Source: Oscarella lobularis (lineage: Eukaryota; Porifera; Homoscleromorpha; Homosclerophorida; Oscarellidae). Taken from it: DNA of 64,000 bases. Numbering within the stretch: the stretch's first letter is position 1; the number at the start of each line of letters is the position of its first letter. The notes below the pieces were generated by a model. That model worked only from the letters and a program-made list of their open reading frames with translations. It did no database searches and had not been told where the DNA came from. Position numbers and translations under genes: made by a program. The stretch lies in NCBI RefSeq assembly GCF_947507565.1, contig NC_089177.1, positions 2,664,648 to 2,728,647 on the forward strand. The letters are read 5' to 3'. This document shows positions 47,943 to 62,418 of this stretch, in pieces.

Positions 47943-48821
47943 ATGGCCTCTCTGGTCTTACCTGCACCAGCTAAACTAAACCTTTTCTTACACATAACCG
48001 GGCGGCGGCCCGATGGCTATCACTCTCTCCAGACCCTGTTTCAGTTTCTCGACTTCGGCGACGAACTCGCATTCGAAAAATCCGATCGGCGAGAACTGGA
48101 GCTCGAATGCAACGTATCGTCCCTGGCAACAGACGACAACCTCATTCTCAAAGCCGCGCGTCTGCTCCAGTCGCACACCGGCTGCAGAAATCGAGGCGCA
48201 AAAATATCGCTGACAAAACGCCTTCCCTTGGGAGGCGGAATCGGTGGCGGAAGCTCCAACGCGGCAACTGCTCTGCACGGGTTAAATATACTGTGGGGTC
48301 TTGGTCTCAATGACGATGAGCTCGCTTCGCTGGGCTTGAAGCTCGGCGCCGATGTTCCTGTATTTGTTCGAGGTCGTGCTGCCTTTGGTGAGGGTGTGGG
48401 TGAAATTCTGACTCCTCTGGAGCCCGAGGAGTGTTGGTATCTCGTTTTGAAGCCCGATTGTCGTGTCAGTACGGCGGAGATGTATAGACACGAGGAGTTG
48501 ACTAGAGATACTCCGTTGATTCGGAAGTGTGACGTCCAGTTGGACTGGCTAAGTGGAAAGGGGCGTCGAAATGATTTTGAGCCTTTGGTTCGAAGACTTT
48601 ATCCTGACGTGAATAGGTGTCTGCAGCTGTTAGATGATAAGACCAGAGGCTTGAGCATAGGCAAGGCGATGATGAGCGGCTCTGGTGCATGTGTGTTTGC
48701 ACCATTTACCGGCCAGGAACAGGCAGAAGCAGCAATGGCTACTATTGACTCTGATGTTGAGAAATTTATTGCCCAAGGAATGAATAGATCTCCATTGAAA
48801 ATAGCAATTAGCAATAAATAA
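47943..48821 (+). CDS. ispE: 4-diphosphocytidyl-2-C-methyl-D-erythritol kinase (IspE), bacterial type
   Basis: IspE phosphorylates CDP-methylerythritol in the non-mevalonate (MEP) isoprenoid pathway of bacteria and plastids. The single open frame of 292 residues has the full GHMP kinase layout: PAPAKLNLFLHITGRRPDGY with the catalytic Lys at the N-terminus, the ATP loop LPLGGGIGGGSSNAATAL (about residue 92-110), GADVPVFVRGRAAFGEG with the catalytic Asp (about 137), and MSGSGACVFAPF (about 255). Nothing is broken. The sequence looks most like gammaproteobacterial enzymes. Both flanking genes are intron-bearing animal genes, 64 bp before and 33 bp after, so it sits in the animal chromosome. AATAAATAA at the end overlaps the stop and supplies an animal-type poly(A) signal. 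A decayed copy of its 3' end is at 50735. Horizontal transfer is the simplest reading; no other MEP gene is in the window. Confidence 0.95.
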   Translation: MASLVLPAPAKLNLFLHITGRRPDGYHSLQTLFQFLDFGDELAFEKSDRRELELECNVSSLATDDNLILKAARLLQSHTGCRNRGAKISLTKRLPLGGGIGGGSSNAATALHGLNILWGLGLNDDELASLGLKLGADVPVFVRGRAAFGEGVGEILTPLEPEECWYLVLKPDCRVSTAEMYRHEELTRDTPLIRKCDVQLDWLSGKGRRNDFEPLVRRLYPDVNRCLQLLDDKTRGLSIGKAMMSGSGACVFAPFTGQEQAEAAMATIDSDVEKFIAQGMNRSPLKIAISNK

Positions 48822-48854
48822 ATATAAATAATCCTATCTTATTCTTACGAGCGC

Positions 48855-49440
48855 TCACGTCTTTGCTATCAGCAACAGTAGGCTACACGGGCTTAGCTGC
48901 TGCAGCTGCTTCAAATAGTCCCAGTCACTCTGCAACTTGCCGAGAACACTTTCTTTAGACAAATGCCGTCATCAGCAAGTGATGAACTGACAACTATGTG
49001 CAAATTTTGGGTTAGTCTATAGAGAGAGACTAAATAAGCCTCAAAGAGTGTGGAGCAATCCTATCGTGTACCTTTCATTCTCAAGCAATACGTTTCGTCA
49101 TTTGCTTGTCCGATATATTGTTTCCCTGATGTGTCGCTTTGGTTGCCACTGGAATTAAGTGTCTACTAGTGGTCCGTCTGATGTCAAACAGTCAAGCTTT
49201 GGAGGTAGATTTTCTGTCGTTTGCACTCCTTTCTATAGACATAATCTGATATTGATCTGTATACACTGGCTTTACTAGACTTACCAAGACCGTGTTCTGA
49301 CTGTCAGAGATTTTCTCGTCGTCGAAAAGCTCACACCTCGGAAGTGCATGAATCGAATTGAAGGCGAAATGAGCCGAAAACGAGCTTAGGGGGGCCCCGT
49401 TCGTGTTGACCTCGATTGAGCTCCCGCGAGGCTTGATCAA
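48855..49440 (-). CDS. Small hypothetical protein, multi-exon (start uncertain)
   Basis: I do not recognise this gene. Three minus-strand exons join in frame with good borders: a first exon ending ISDSQNTVL before GTAAGT (about 49290), a middle exon from TLNSSGNQSDTSGKQYIGQA to LRMK before GTACAC (about 49070-49155), and a last exon ESVLGKLQSDWDYLKQLQQL followed by a hydrophobic SPCSLLLLIAKT and stop at 48855-48857. The result is a short protein of roughly 110-120 residues with a helical C-terminus. The frame reaches 49440 without an ATG; a possible ATG at about 49480 (MAITNELQKND) is in another frame and would need a further intron. It converges on ispE, 33 bp apart. Confidence 0.4.
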
Positions 49441-49479
49441 TGACGTTCGTCGTTTTTCTGCAGTTCGTTCGTGATCGCC

Positions 49480-49890
49480 ATGTTGTTTCGAGCGACGAGG
49501 ATGCCGTCTAGTAGCAATGCTCGCTCTTTTTCCCTCCTCTCTCCCTCTTCTTCACCCAGACCATTCGAAACGACGTTTTCGATAAAGGAAATCGTCCCGA
49601 TACTGCTCGCGAAGGCAACAATCGCAGTGACATCGCCACTTGAGATTCGAAGCCGGGAATTTCGCTTGCGCGCGAAACGAAGACTCTACGAAGAGAAAGA
49701 ATACCGTCGAAGCGTAGAAATCATTATCCAGATGAAAAATACGATACACGTGGTCGGCAAATCGCTCGAACAACGCGGAGCCGCCATGTTTCTAGCGCCT
49801 AAATCGAAGAATTTGGTCACGCAAAGAGCACATGAAAAGTTAGCGCGAATTTCAGAAGCAAATCAGCGTATCGTTGCCCTGGCGAATTGA
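49480..49890 (+). CDS. Hypothetical basic protein, single exon
   Basis: An open frame of 136 codons from ATG 49480 to TGA 49890. The first 35 residues are Ser/Arg-rich and could be a mitochondrial or disordered leader; the rest (EIRSREFRLRAKRRLYEEKE, then MKNTIHVVGKSLEQRGAAMF) is basic and probably helical. I recognise no family. Its start overlaps the likely 5' region of the minus-strand hypothetical gene, so they may share a promoter. A competing minus-strand frame of 73 residues overlaps it, so coding status is uncertain. Confidence 0.4.
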   Translation: MLFRATRMPSSSNARSFSLLSPSSSPRPFETTFSIKEIVPILLAKATIAVTSPLEIRSREFRLRAKRRLYEEKEYRRSVEIIIQMKNTIHVVGKSLEQRGAAMFLAPKSKNLVTQRAHEKLARISEANQRIVALAN

Positions 49891-50734
49891 TCACAGTGAG
49901 GTCATGAGCGGATGTTGCATCATGTTCGATATATAAGCGACAGGGCCAACGCCCAATCTTCAGTCTTGCTAAAGGGTGGGGGATGCCAACGGGCTGAACC
50001 CTAGAGGTTGATCGTGCGCTGGGGAAGCTGATGGTTGGTCTCAAGAAAGCGTGTCGTCATGCCGTTCCTTACGGAAACTGTCAGGCGCAGTGAAAGGGCG
50101 TCGCGCGAGTTCTTCTCGCGGCGCTAGTTCGGCACTGGGAGGTCATATGGGTCGTGGAAGGCTTGGGTTGCGAAGCCAGGCGTGCCGCGCTAATGCCAAG
50201 TGGGCGTCTGGCTAAGGTTTGCCACTTACTGCCAAAGAAACGTGTGGGGGCCCAGTGTCTCGTGGTATTTCCTCACTCGGATTAGTAATCTATACCCTGA
50301 AGATGATCCGACCTCCCAGGACATCAAACACGCTGACCCTCCATCGGTGGACTTGGCAATCGTTCGAAAATCCTCTCCCATCACGGTAGCCTCGGTTCTT
50401 TGTGCAAAAATTCTATCTTTCCAACCCGAAAGGCTACGGCCTCTCTGAGGCCCCGGTACGACGCGGTCGGGGGGACGGTGGGGGAGAGCCGTTCTCGATC
50501 CAGGCCGTACCGGTCGTGTTTGGGCTTTTGAAGCAAGGTCTCGCTTCCAAACATTTTTGGGCCACTAACTGCGTTCGAACCTCCACGCGGTGTGGCCTGG
50601 TTAATGCCAATGCGAACGCATTGGAAAAAGGTACGTACACAGACATATTGAACAGATTTTATCTTTTCTTTTTTTAGGTGATCTGCTTGCAATATCACAG
50701 GATAACTTCTACGCTGAAGATGGGACAAAATGTT
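49891..50734. other. Unassigned GC-rich stretch before the decayed ispE copy
   Basis: About 840 bp with no gene I can name. It is more GC-rich than the other spacers, has a rough hairpin at about 50097-50125 (gcgcgag/ctcgcg around ttctt) and frames on both strands that do not resemble known proteins. It could be a non-coding transcript, a dispersed repeat, or part of the same insertion that brought the ispE fragment. Confidence 0.4.
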
Positions 50735-50835
50735 GGGCTAGGCGATGATGAAGGGAATCTGGTGCATGTCATTCTGTGTTTGCATGTTGAGAAATTAATT
50801 TTCGCGGAATTAATAGATCTCCATTGATAATACCG
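50735..50835 (+). pseudogene. Decayed 3' fragment of ispE
   Basis: Two blocks match the 3' end of ispE in order. The first (about 50740-50783) matches 48663-48702: aggcgatgatga, then ctggtgcatgt (50759-50769 against 48682-48692), then tgtgtttgca. The second (50783-50831) matches 48754-48802: tgttgagaaatt, then the exact 16-mer aatagatctccattga (50812-50827 against 48783-48798). About 50 bases between the blocks are missing, and there are frameshifts and stops. It lies immediately upstream of the SDR gene start (50857), where it may form part of that promoter. Confidence 0.75.
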
Positions 50836-50856
50836 CTCGCACGTGACTAGACGAAA

Positions 50857-52210
50857 ATGGGTGCATCGCTCTCTTTCCCCGAAGTCGATTTGGCCGGTAA
50901 AGTGGCTATTGTGACGGGTGGAAATACCGGAATAGGCTACGAAACAAGCAAGGCTCTCGCCAGAATGGGCGCTCACGTCGTTTTAGCCTGTCGATCGGAG
51001 GAACGAGCGAAAAACGTACACTCGCGCTTGGATCTGGTGATAAAGCACGACCATTGGCCGCGTGTAGGCTATTGAGAAAATGAAGAGCGAGCTCGCTGAA
51101 GCGAAACCGGTGTCTGGAGAAGATATCAAGATCGAATTCATGGCGCTCGATTTGACGTCACTTGCGTCTGCACGAGACTTCGCTAAGGCCTATCTGGCAC
51201 GAAATCTTCCTCTTCATTTGCTCATTCTCAATGCAGGAATTGCAATGATCGATCCCTTACGTATTAGACCTAGCTACCCTTTAGAAATACGTATCTTTCA
51301 TCTCGTTTATAGAAATGACTGACGACGGTTTGGAGAAAATGTTTCAAGTCAATTACCTTGGTCATCTCCTGATTCTACTTTACTTGCTTGAGCTGCTCAA
51401 GTCAAATGGTCCAGACGTACGGGTCGTATCTGTAGCGTCGGCTGCATACAAAATGGGCCTTTTTGACTTGACAAACATGGACGGTTCCAAGTCGTATGGC
51501 AGAGCGAAGTTCTACGGAAACTCCAAGTTGTATCAAGTTAGCATATTGAAATTGATAAATAATCCTTTGCAGACTTGCATCCTCCTTCAGATCATGATGA
51601 CATTCCATCTTCAGAAGAAGCTTTCTGATAGTGGCATATCATTCTTTTCCCTTCATCCTGGCATAGTAAGAAATGAAAGACGTAGCCGTAACTAGGCGTA
51701 TTTTTCATTAAAGGTCAGCACGGAAATAACTCGGGGATTCAATGATTCGAAATTCTGGATGGCGTTCACCAAGGCTTCTCGAGGAATTGGTAGGCAGTGT
51801 AGATAATGCTTACCTAACCCATTATTACATCTCCTGCTCAAAGGAGTGTCACGAAACGCAGAAAAAGGAGCTGCAACAACAATTAATGCTGCAGTCAATC
51901 CCGAATTTGCTAATCAGAAAGCACTGTACTTTGAAGACTGCAAAGCTGTTGTTCCAGGCAAACATGCGAGGTGCGATGATCGTACGCGTCTTCTTTCCCA
52001 TGACGTACATCTCTTTCTAGAAACGAAAGTGATCACGAAGAGTTGTGGGCGTACAGCGTCAATCTATTGCGGAGGTATATCGATGATGATTGCCTCGCGA
52101 AGTTGAATGAAATGGGGCTGACGATTCGTGCTGATTCGCCATCAGAGGCAGCGGCAGTCGATCCTAGCAAACAAGAGTCACAAGACGTCAAGGAAAAAGC
52201 GGATGATTGA
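50857..52210 (+). CDS. Short-chain dehydrogenase (RDH/WWOX-like)
   Basis: A classical short-chain dehydrogenase/reductase that oxidises or reduces alcohols, retinoids or steroids with NAD(P). Exon 1 gives VDLAGKVAIVTGGNTGIGYE with the cofactor motif TGxxxGIG, and CRSEERAKN. Further exons: AIEKMKSELAEAK with ALDLTSLASARDFAKAY, LILNAGIAMI (NAG motif), MFQVNYLGHLLILLYLLELL, VVSVASAAYKMG with the catalytic Ser, YGNSKLYQ with the catalytic YxxxK, FSLHPGIV, and a C-terminal part from ALYFEDCKAV to a long acidic tail ending EKADD at 52208-52210. All catalytic residues are present. The closest animal groups are RDH11-14-like and WWOX-like dehydrogenases, without a visible WW domain. At least six exons. 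Confidence 0.87.
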
Positions 52211-52432
52211 AAAGAGAACTCAAACTGTCGGTAGATGAAACGTTCGTTCGTTGTGCCATTTTTTTTAGCGACGCCTTGTTCATACCATAAACATTCATTT
52301 AATTGACTTCATGCACACCACAAATACAGCATGTCATGGCGTACTAAAGAGAGAGAGAATTGTTAGTTAATTACTACAGGAATCTCATAGAAAACAAAAT
52401 TTCATTGATCTATGGACCGAAGATATTGTGGC

Positions 52433-56529
<4,097 letters not shown>

Positions 56530-56757
56530 TTTTGGAAACGTGGAGTTGGGTTGTAGCGCGCGCTACTACAATACAAGAGTTTTCTGGCGTTTCCTTACAC
56601 TGGAAAGTCGACGGAAGGCCTCCAGCTCGTCTTAGATCGTTTCGACTTGTTACCAACGTATGCTACCATAGAAAATAGAGCGTAGTGCAAGTTCCGGGCC
56701 TAACGTGCGCTTGGCTATTTGGGTGACGTGACGCGAATAGAATCGACGCGATAACGG

Positions 56758-57543
56758 ATGAGTTCGTCGAGCCCAAACGACCCAATTTTCGTGTCCCACG
56801 CGACGGCTTCACTTTCTCCGGAACGGGTCTCATCCTCCCCGCCGGAAGCGACCGCCGCCGACGACGAGTTCAGGCTCGATTCGCACCGCGATCCGACGAG
56901 TACAGAGTTCAATGAAACCGACATGGCAAAAAAGGAAGAGAAAGGAAGCGAAGAGGAAGAGGAAGACGATGACGAAGAGACGACGAGTCGACCAGCGTTT
57001 GTTCCGAGACTTCTGAGCGTCAAACTAGGCGAAGTACCAGAAACTCCTCCCAAAGCAGATCGGCACGTGACCGCTGCAGTGGTGCACCTCAAGCGCAGCG
57101 ACAACGACGACGATGCAGGCGAGGAGGCTGCTACGGCTTCCGGGGCGGACGACGCGACGGCTCCTGATGGCAGTGGAGAGGCGAAGCGCGTCTTCAAATA
57201 CAAGGACGTCATTACTGTGCGTCAAAAGAGCGCAACAGCACTGCCGATCGACGAGTGGGACGCGCCTGATAGAGAACTGCCCATTACTGAAGACGAGGAA
57301 CAGGCTGACTTTGTTATGGTAGAGGAAAGTGTAGATGAAAATCGTGGCATCTTTCGACAGCCATCAATACTCAAGAACTCGTCAACGCCGACCAAATTGT
57401 CAGTGGGACACGAAGAAAAGGAGAAGAAGAAGAGAGATGATGACGATGTCGGCGGTCAAAGGAGTTTTTCGTGGTGGTGGTGGTGGTGGATTGTGCCCGC
57501 TGCTCTAGTCGTCGCCTACAGCGTTCCGAAACTGCTCAAGTAG
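56758..57543 (+). CDS. Acidic tail-anchored membrane protein, unknown family
   Basis: A single-exon frame of 261 residues, in a head-to-head position 228 bp from the SPCA start. The first 225 residues are hydrophilic and Glu/Asp-rich, with an uninterrupted acidic run at about residues 64-75 and a likely folded or motif segment RVFKYKDVITVRQKSATALP with PIDEWDAPDRELPITEDEEQ and RGIFRQPSILKN. At the very C-terminus six Trp in a row are followed by a hydrophobic helix (IVPAALVVAYSVPKLLK), which fits a tail anchor inserted after translation. The Trp run is encoded by tandem TGG codons (about 57471-57488). I do not recognise a family; endoplasmic reticulum or mitochondrial outer membrane are both possible. 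Confidence 0.7.
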   Translation: MSSSSPNDPIFVSHATASLSPERVSSSPPEATAADDEFRLDSHRDPTSTEFNETDMAKKEEKGSEEEEEDDDEETTSRPAFVPRLLSVKLGEVPETPPKADRHVTAAVVHLKRSDNDDDAGEEAATASGADDATAPDGSGEAKRVFKYKDVITVRQKSATALPIDEWDAPDRELPITEDEEQADFVMVEESVDENRGIFRQPSILKNSSTPTKLSVGHEEKEKKKRDDDDVGGQRSFSWWWWWWIVPAALVVAYSVPKLLK

Positions 57544-57674
57544 CATCTTTTTAGGCAACACCAACTGCGTCTCTCTGTCCGCAAGACTCAACTGGGAACA
57601 AATAGGAAGACAAAGACCACTAGGTTTCATACATGCATATATACTTGGTTTTTCTGTGTCCTTTCGTTGTGTAA

Positions 57675-60600
57675 TTATATTGGATCATCCAAGTCGGCGT
57701 GCTGATCTTGATCGCGCGACATCGATTTCAACGGCGCAAGAACTCGAACTGATTTGCTGTTTCCAGCGGCAGCCATCAAGGACACAGGCGGCAGACTGGA
57801 AGTTCTGTAAAACCAAACGGGTTTCTTTAGAGAGTCAATATTTTGTGCGATGCGTTTACTTCGTTGCCGTGACAACAACATTGCGGTTGGGCTCAGAGTC
57901 ATAGCTTTGAGCTTGGCATCTGTACACTTCTGCCAATTCATGAACGATTTGCCTGTGTTCCCTCTTCATAACCGGATAGGAATGCCTGCACATTTGGCCC
58001 GTCTAGGTAAGAAATTTAATTTTTCTTAATTAAATGCGTTTGTACGGTAAGCACCTTTTGCGCTTTTTGCACTGCTGCTTTCATTTCTCGTTCTATCTTT
58101 TCAACAACTGCTGGTTCAGTCCTGTGATGCTTTCTATAAAATTTGCTTGACCTCCTCGCCAACTTACCTAGCCTTTGTTAGAAGAAATGCAGTTAGGCAG
58201 ATTTGAACACTATCGGGTTCTTCTATATTCAACGCTTCAGCCAAGGTCCTGTAAATAAATGACTGTCGTGTGCAAAATCTAGTAAGCACTGCTTTGAAAC
58301 GGACTCACTTGTTTCTCTGCAATACAGCGCAATCTTCGTCACACTCCAGCCTATAGAGATGGTTTGATCAACCATTATTCAGAATACACTAAAACATTGT
58401 GGCACACATTCTGGCCTTTTCCTTGGAGGCAACGCTGTTTAGATCCACCAATCGACCCAGTTGTAGATCTCGCATGTGAGAAGCAAGATCCTCAGACTCC
58501 AACCTAAGCCACAGACCAATTTAATTAAAAACAAGCGGCCGGACAGAAACAAACAAAATACCGGCCAAAATCTCTCGCTCCAACCCTACACGTAACTGTG
58601 TCGACTTTTCTCCCGCACTTGCACTGTATTTTTACCTTGGAAAACAACCAAACAATGCATGAAAACCATTTCGAAACAAATTAACTGTAGAACCTTAGCT
58701 TTGCAAGGCGAAGGCGGACAAGGACTCCCAGAGTGGCACGGCAACGAGCAAGGATGCCCACATGATTGAGGCTCAGTGCACGGTTGAACGCAACGCATGC
58801 CTTCACCCAAACAGGGTGGCTATAAAATAAGGTATTCACACACGAGTGGCAGTTCCCTGTTTTCTCCGCTTGTACTTTGTGACATGATCTTGAGCAGGTA
58901 TGCTTGCCACAGGGCAGAGGAAGATTGCATTTGGAGCCACAAGTGACAACTTCAACGTTACAAGGGATCCAGACAATCTGAGGACAATCAACATGTCATC
59001 AAATCAAACGTTCTGCTGAAGCGAAGTAGAACCTTGTGATCTCCCACACATCTTTTCTCTGTGAGCGTCGTACATGGAGGACAGCCTTCTTCGCTGTGAC
59101 AGTAGTGATTCACTAATTTTTATGTCGCTTTTTGCAAGTAGGTAACTACTGTACCAGTGAGCGAGCTTACCTGGATGGGCACAAGATTGAACGCGAGAGC
59201 ATAGCTGACTGCAAGGCGGCGGCAAAGTACCGCACGGCACCGGTGGATAGATGACCTCAAATCCACAATAACACGTCAGCTCCTCGAAGCCTAGAAGACC
59301 GCCTTCAAATCACCCTTATACACAAAATCGAGTCTGTTCTAGGACTTGTCTGCCAGCAGCGCGGACAGTGACCGGAATGACACGGTTCGTCACACTGATG
59401 AATCCCGCATTGCAGCCGTTTTCCACACGGAAGCGAGCAGATGTGTTCCAACTCCTGTTGGGAAAATGAATATCCACTCCTTTGGCTGGTTCAGCTATCT
59501 ACTTACCGTGCAGCAGCGTTGATTGCATCGATGACGCTTACACGATTTCTTCTTGTTGCATATGCGATCGCAGCGGACCCCTAGCATTCATTAAAGGGAT
59601 GTGAAGGGAGCAATTCAATAGTTATTATATACCTTCGTCTTCTTTCAGTTCAGAGCAGGCCACTTCCTAAAAAATTTTCATGGGAAGCCTCTCTACGTCA
59701 GTGTCTGTCCTAGTACCTTAGTCGATTTTCCACACCTACAGACGACCTCAGATTTGCCTCGACATGTTGGGCAAGGACCGTAGTGACATCGTTCTCGACA
59801 AGTATGATGTGCTATGTCAAAAAAATACAAATTTCGCAATGCTGGATAGTTTCTCCACGTACGCTTTCCCGTTGACCCGCACGGCAGGCTTTTACCGCAC
59901 GTTTTCTCACATCTGGGAATGGGGTCAAGGCAGGACATTCGAGGCGCTGTCAGTAGGGACTCGAGCAACGTTTTGCCGCACGGACAGAAGTTGACTTTGC
60001 TTGGTAGAAGAGAGCAAGAGGAACAGGGGCCCTCGTGACATGAATGATCGCACGTGTGATTGCCACAGTCCAGAATTCTACAAAAAAAAGAAGCCCCCTT
60101 GCCCTTACAATATACAAGCAAAGATGATGTAACCGACTTTCCGCATGTTTGCTCACAACAAAACTTCTTGTCACGAGCAACAGTAAAAGCTAGATATGAC
60201 GAGTCAAAAATGGGACCTTACACTCTGTTTTTACGTACCATATTCACAGGAAACCATCCTGTCCTGCTTTCCACAATGGCAAACTGAAATTTCATACTTG
60301 AATTGATGCACATAGCTATGTCATTCTACCAGCTCACCTTGCCGGACTTTCACTTCACAAGAACGACACGGACCTGAAAATATATATAGCTAGTCTTCAA
60401 ATGATGCTATTTGTACGTGCCTGAGTGGCAGGTATCTTCGCAATCGTGCTGTCCACACGCAAGTCTTTTACCACACACGTCGCCGCACGAACCCACCGTC
60501 GACTGGCTGCAGCGAACGCGCGACCTGGCCAGGAGTCACAAAAAAGGTCATTTGAAAAAATAAAAATTTCTCACAGTTTTTTTCCACACGGACACCGGAT

Positions 60601-61660
60601 AGAGACCATGACAGGGCAGGGAGGACACCGACCCGGATGGCACAATCTGAACAGAACACGTCCTCAAAGACGCAAGAGGCCAAGGCAAAGCAATAGCACG
60701 CACAAGTTGCACTTGTGAGAGCAGCCACCCGGTCGATCCTTATGACAAATTTCTCCACAGCCTTAATTAAGAAAAATTTTTAGCGACTAGATGATTAAAA
60801 AAATCTCGTTCCATTGTCCTCACTGTGTGGACAGAGGTAGCCCGCGTCTCTGCTCGAATATCTCGGATTTCTAACTTTTCCTAAAGAAATTAAATATTCA
60901 ATTCAGTTCTTTTGCGCTGACGAACGAGCGTTCGCACCCACCGCAGAAGCACGTGTAAAATGACGGAATCTGAGCGTGACAATGTTGACAGGCCGGACAC
61001 CTCCACCCGGAATGACCATCTGACCAGAGAATGAAAACAAATACAAAATATGGGCGGGCGCGGGAAAGAGAAGCGGAGAAATCCCTCTCCCGAGAGAAGG
61101 AAATAGATCGTTTAAAATTTCATATGACCGTGACATCATCGCGGATGTGTCCCTTTACCTTGACCAGCGGCCGGCGACCCCGCCCACTTCTTGATGCATC
61201 CCAAATGGAAAATGGTGCAGCACTCGTCGCACGACCAAATCTCGTCGCGATTTCGCACCGCGTCGCAGCAAACCATGCAATCGTACGCATTGTCGCGCAA
61301 CTGATCGGCGAGATCGCTCGTTGGGGCTCCACCTCCTTCACCGCCGACCTTTCGCTCGTTTTCGCGCGGCTTTCGCCAGCTGTAGCCACCGCGCTCGCGT
61401 TCGTAGTAATGATTTGTCGCCTTTCGTCGCGTCGGAGGACGATAGTAGCCGCCTTTGGCTTTCGCTTGGGTTTCCGATCTCCCGGCGGTCGGTTCGGACT
61501 GGCGATCGTTCGCTGAATACCATCGGCGATCGTCTTTGCGTGCACTCTGCCTATGGCGTCGATATCCCTTCGGTTTTTCCTTTGATCGAGGCTCTTCGTC
61601 CTTCGCTGTCGATCTTGCTGCTGGCTGCTCTTGAGGTGGATCCTGGCGTGCAGCCTTCAT
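57675..61660 (-). CDS. NFX1: NF-X1 type zinc-finger protein
   Basis: NFX1 is a RING-type ubiquitin ligase and nucleic-acid binding regulator. The start at 61660 opens a basic disordered region, then the RING/PHD-like finger [20 protein letters not shown] and [15 protein letters not shown] (about 61180-61290). A long series of short exons encodes the cysteine-rich NF-X1 repeats (for example [15 protein letters not shown] near 60020-60060, [20 protein letters not shown] near 59880-59940, [20 protein letters not shown] near 59190-59240, [20 protein letters not shown] near 58720-58790). The C-terminal R3H domain follows ([20 protein letters not shown] with [11 protein letters not shown], about 57850-57980), and the protein ends [10 protein letters not shown] at 57675. 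This architecture is NFX1 rather than NFXL1, which lacks the R3H domain. Confidence 0.92.
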
Positions 61661-62418
61661 GGCACAGATCGCCTTCCAACTTCGTCTAGCGGAAGTTTCA
61701 CGATTGCACGCAATCGTCTCCTCGGACCAGTGCCCCGTATGACCACCCGGGGGGAAACTATCATTGATTCATCCTGGGAGTATTTATTTTGACCCGCAAA
61801 CAGCTGACGTTCCGTCAACTGAATCTTTCTCAGAAAATGCCCACATCAAAGCGCAACTTCGTGCGAACATTCCTGCGGTCACGCACTATCTCTCTCTCTC
61901 TCTCTCTCTCTCTCTTCAGCCTCGCAGAACGTAAATAATAAAACACGGAACCACGCCTTAGTGTAGCCGGGGTAATTCCCCTATACAAGATACGAACAAT
62001 GTGCACAGGCTAGCTTTGTAAATTTTCTTTTTCGACCTAATTTGCGCGATTACCATACTAATTGCCATGGCTTCCAGCATGCTTCCAGCCGAGTTTCTAG
62101 CAGAATCACTAAAAGTCGGAGTGCAAAAAAGAGGGGATTTTTATCGATTACGAATGAATCCAAGGCTCCAATATAGAGCGACACGTGCATGTGAATTTAA
62201 CTAAATTACGGTGAACAGGGGAGAATCCGCGTTACTAATTTCAATTCTAGCACACGATCCTCTTTCAAGGCACTTTCAAGATGACCTCCAACCCTGTGAA
62301 ATCGGTCGTCTGATATAAAAGAGACGCAAGAGCAGCTATAGGACAATATCGCATCAATTGACTACTGCTAGCAGTTCCTTCACTGACATTTCGAGTATAG
62401 CTATATATCTGACCTGTG
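61661..62418. other. Intergenic region with promoters and a (CT)n tract
   Basis: Head-to-head spacer between NFX1 and the FGF-like gene. It has a (TC)n microsatellite at about 61889-61915 and otherwise AT-rich sequence with no gene visible. Confidence 0.6.
61889..61915. repeat. (TC)n microsatellite
   Basis: About 13 perfect TC units. Confidence 0.95.

Noticed and set aside
47943-48821. ispE as bacterial contamination in the assembly
   Set aside because: It is embedded between intron-bearing animal genes within less than 100 bp on both sides, with a decayed copy near by. Long-read proof is still needed, but contamination is the weaker reading.
50571-50590. gcgttcgaacctcc as a tRNA T-arm
   Set aside because: The flanking bases do not pair as a T-stem and no acceptor or anticodon stem can be formed around it.
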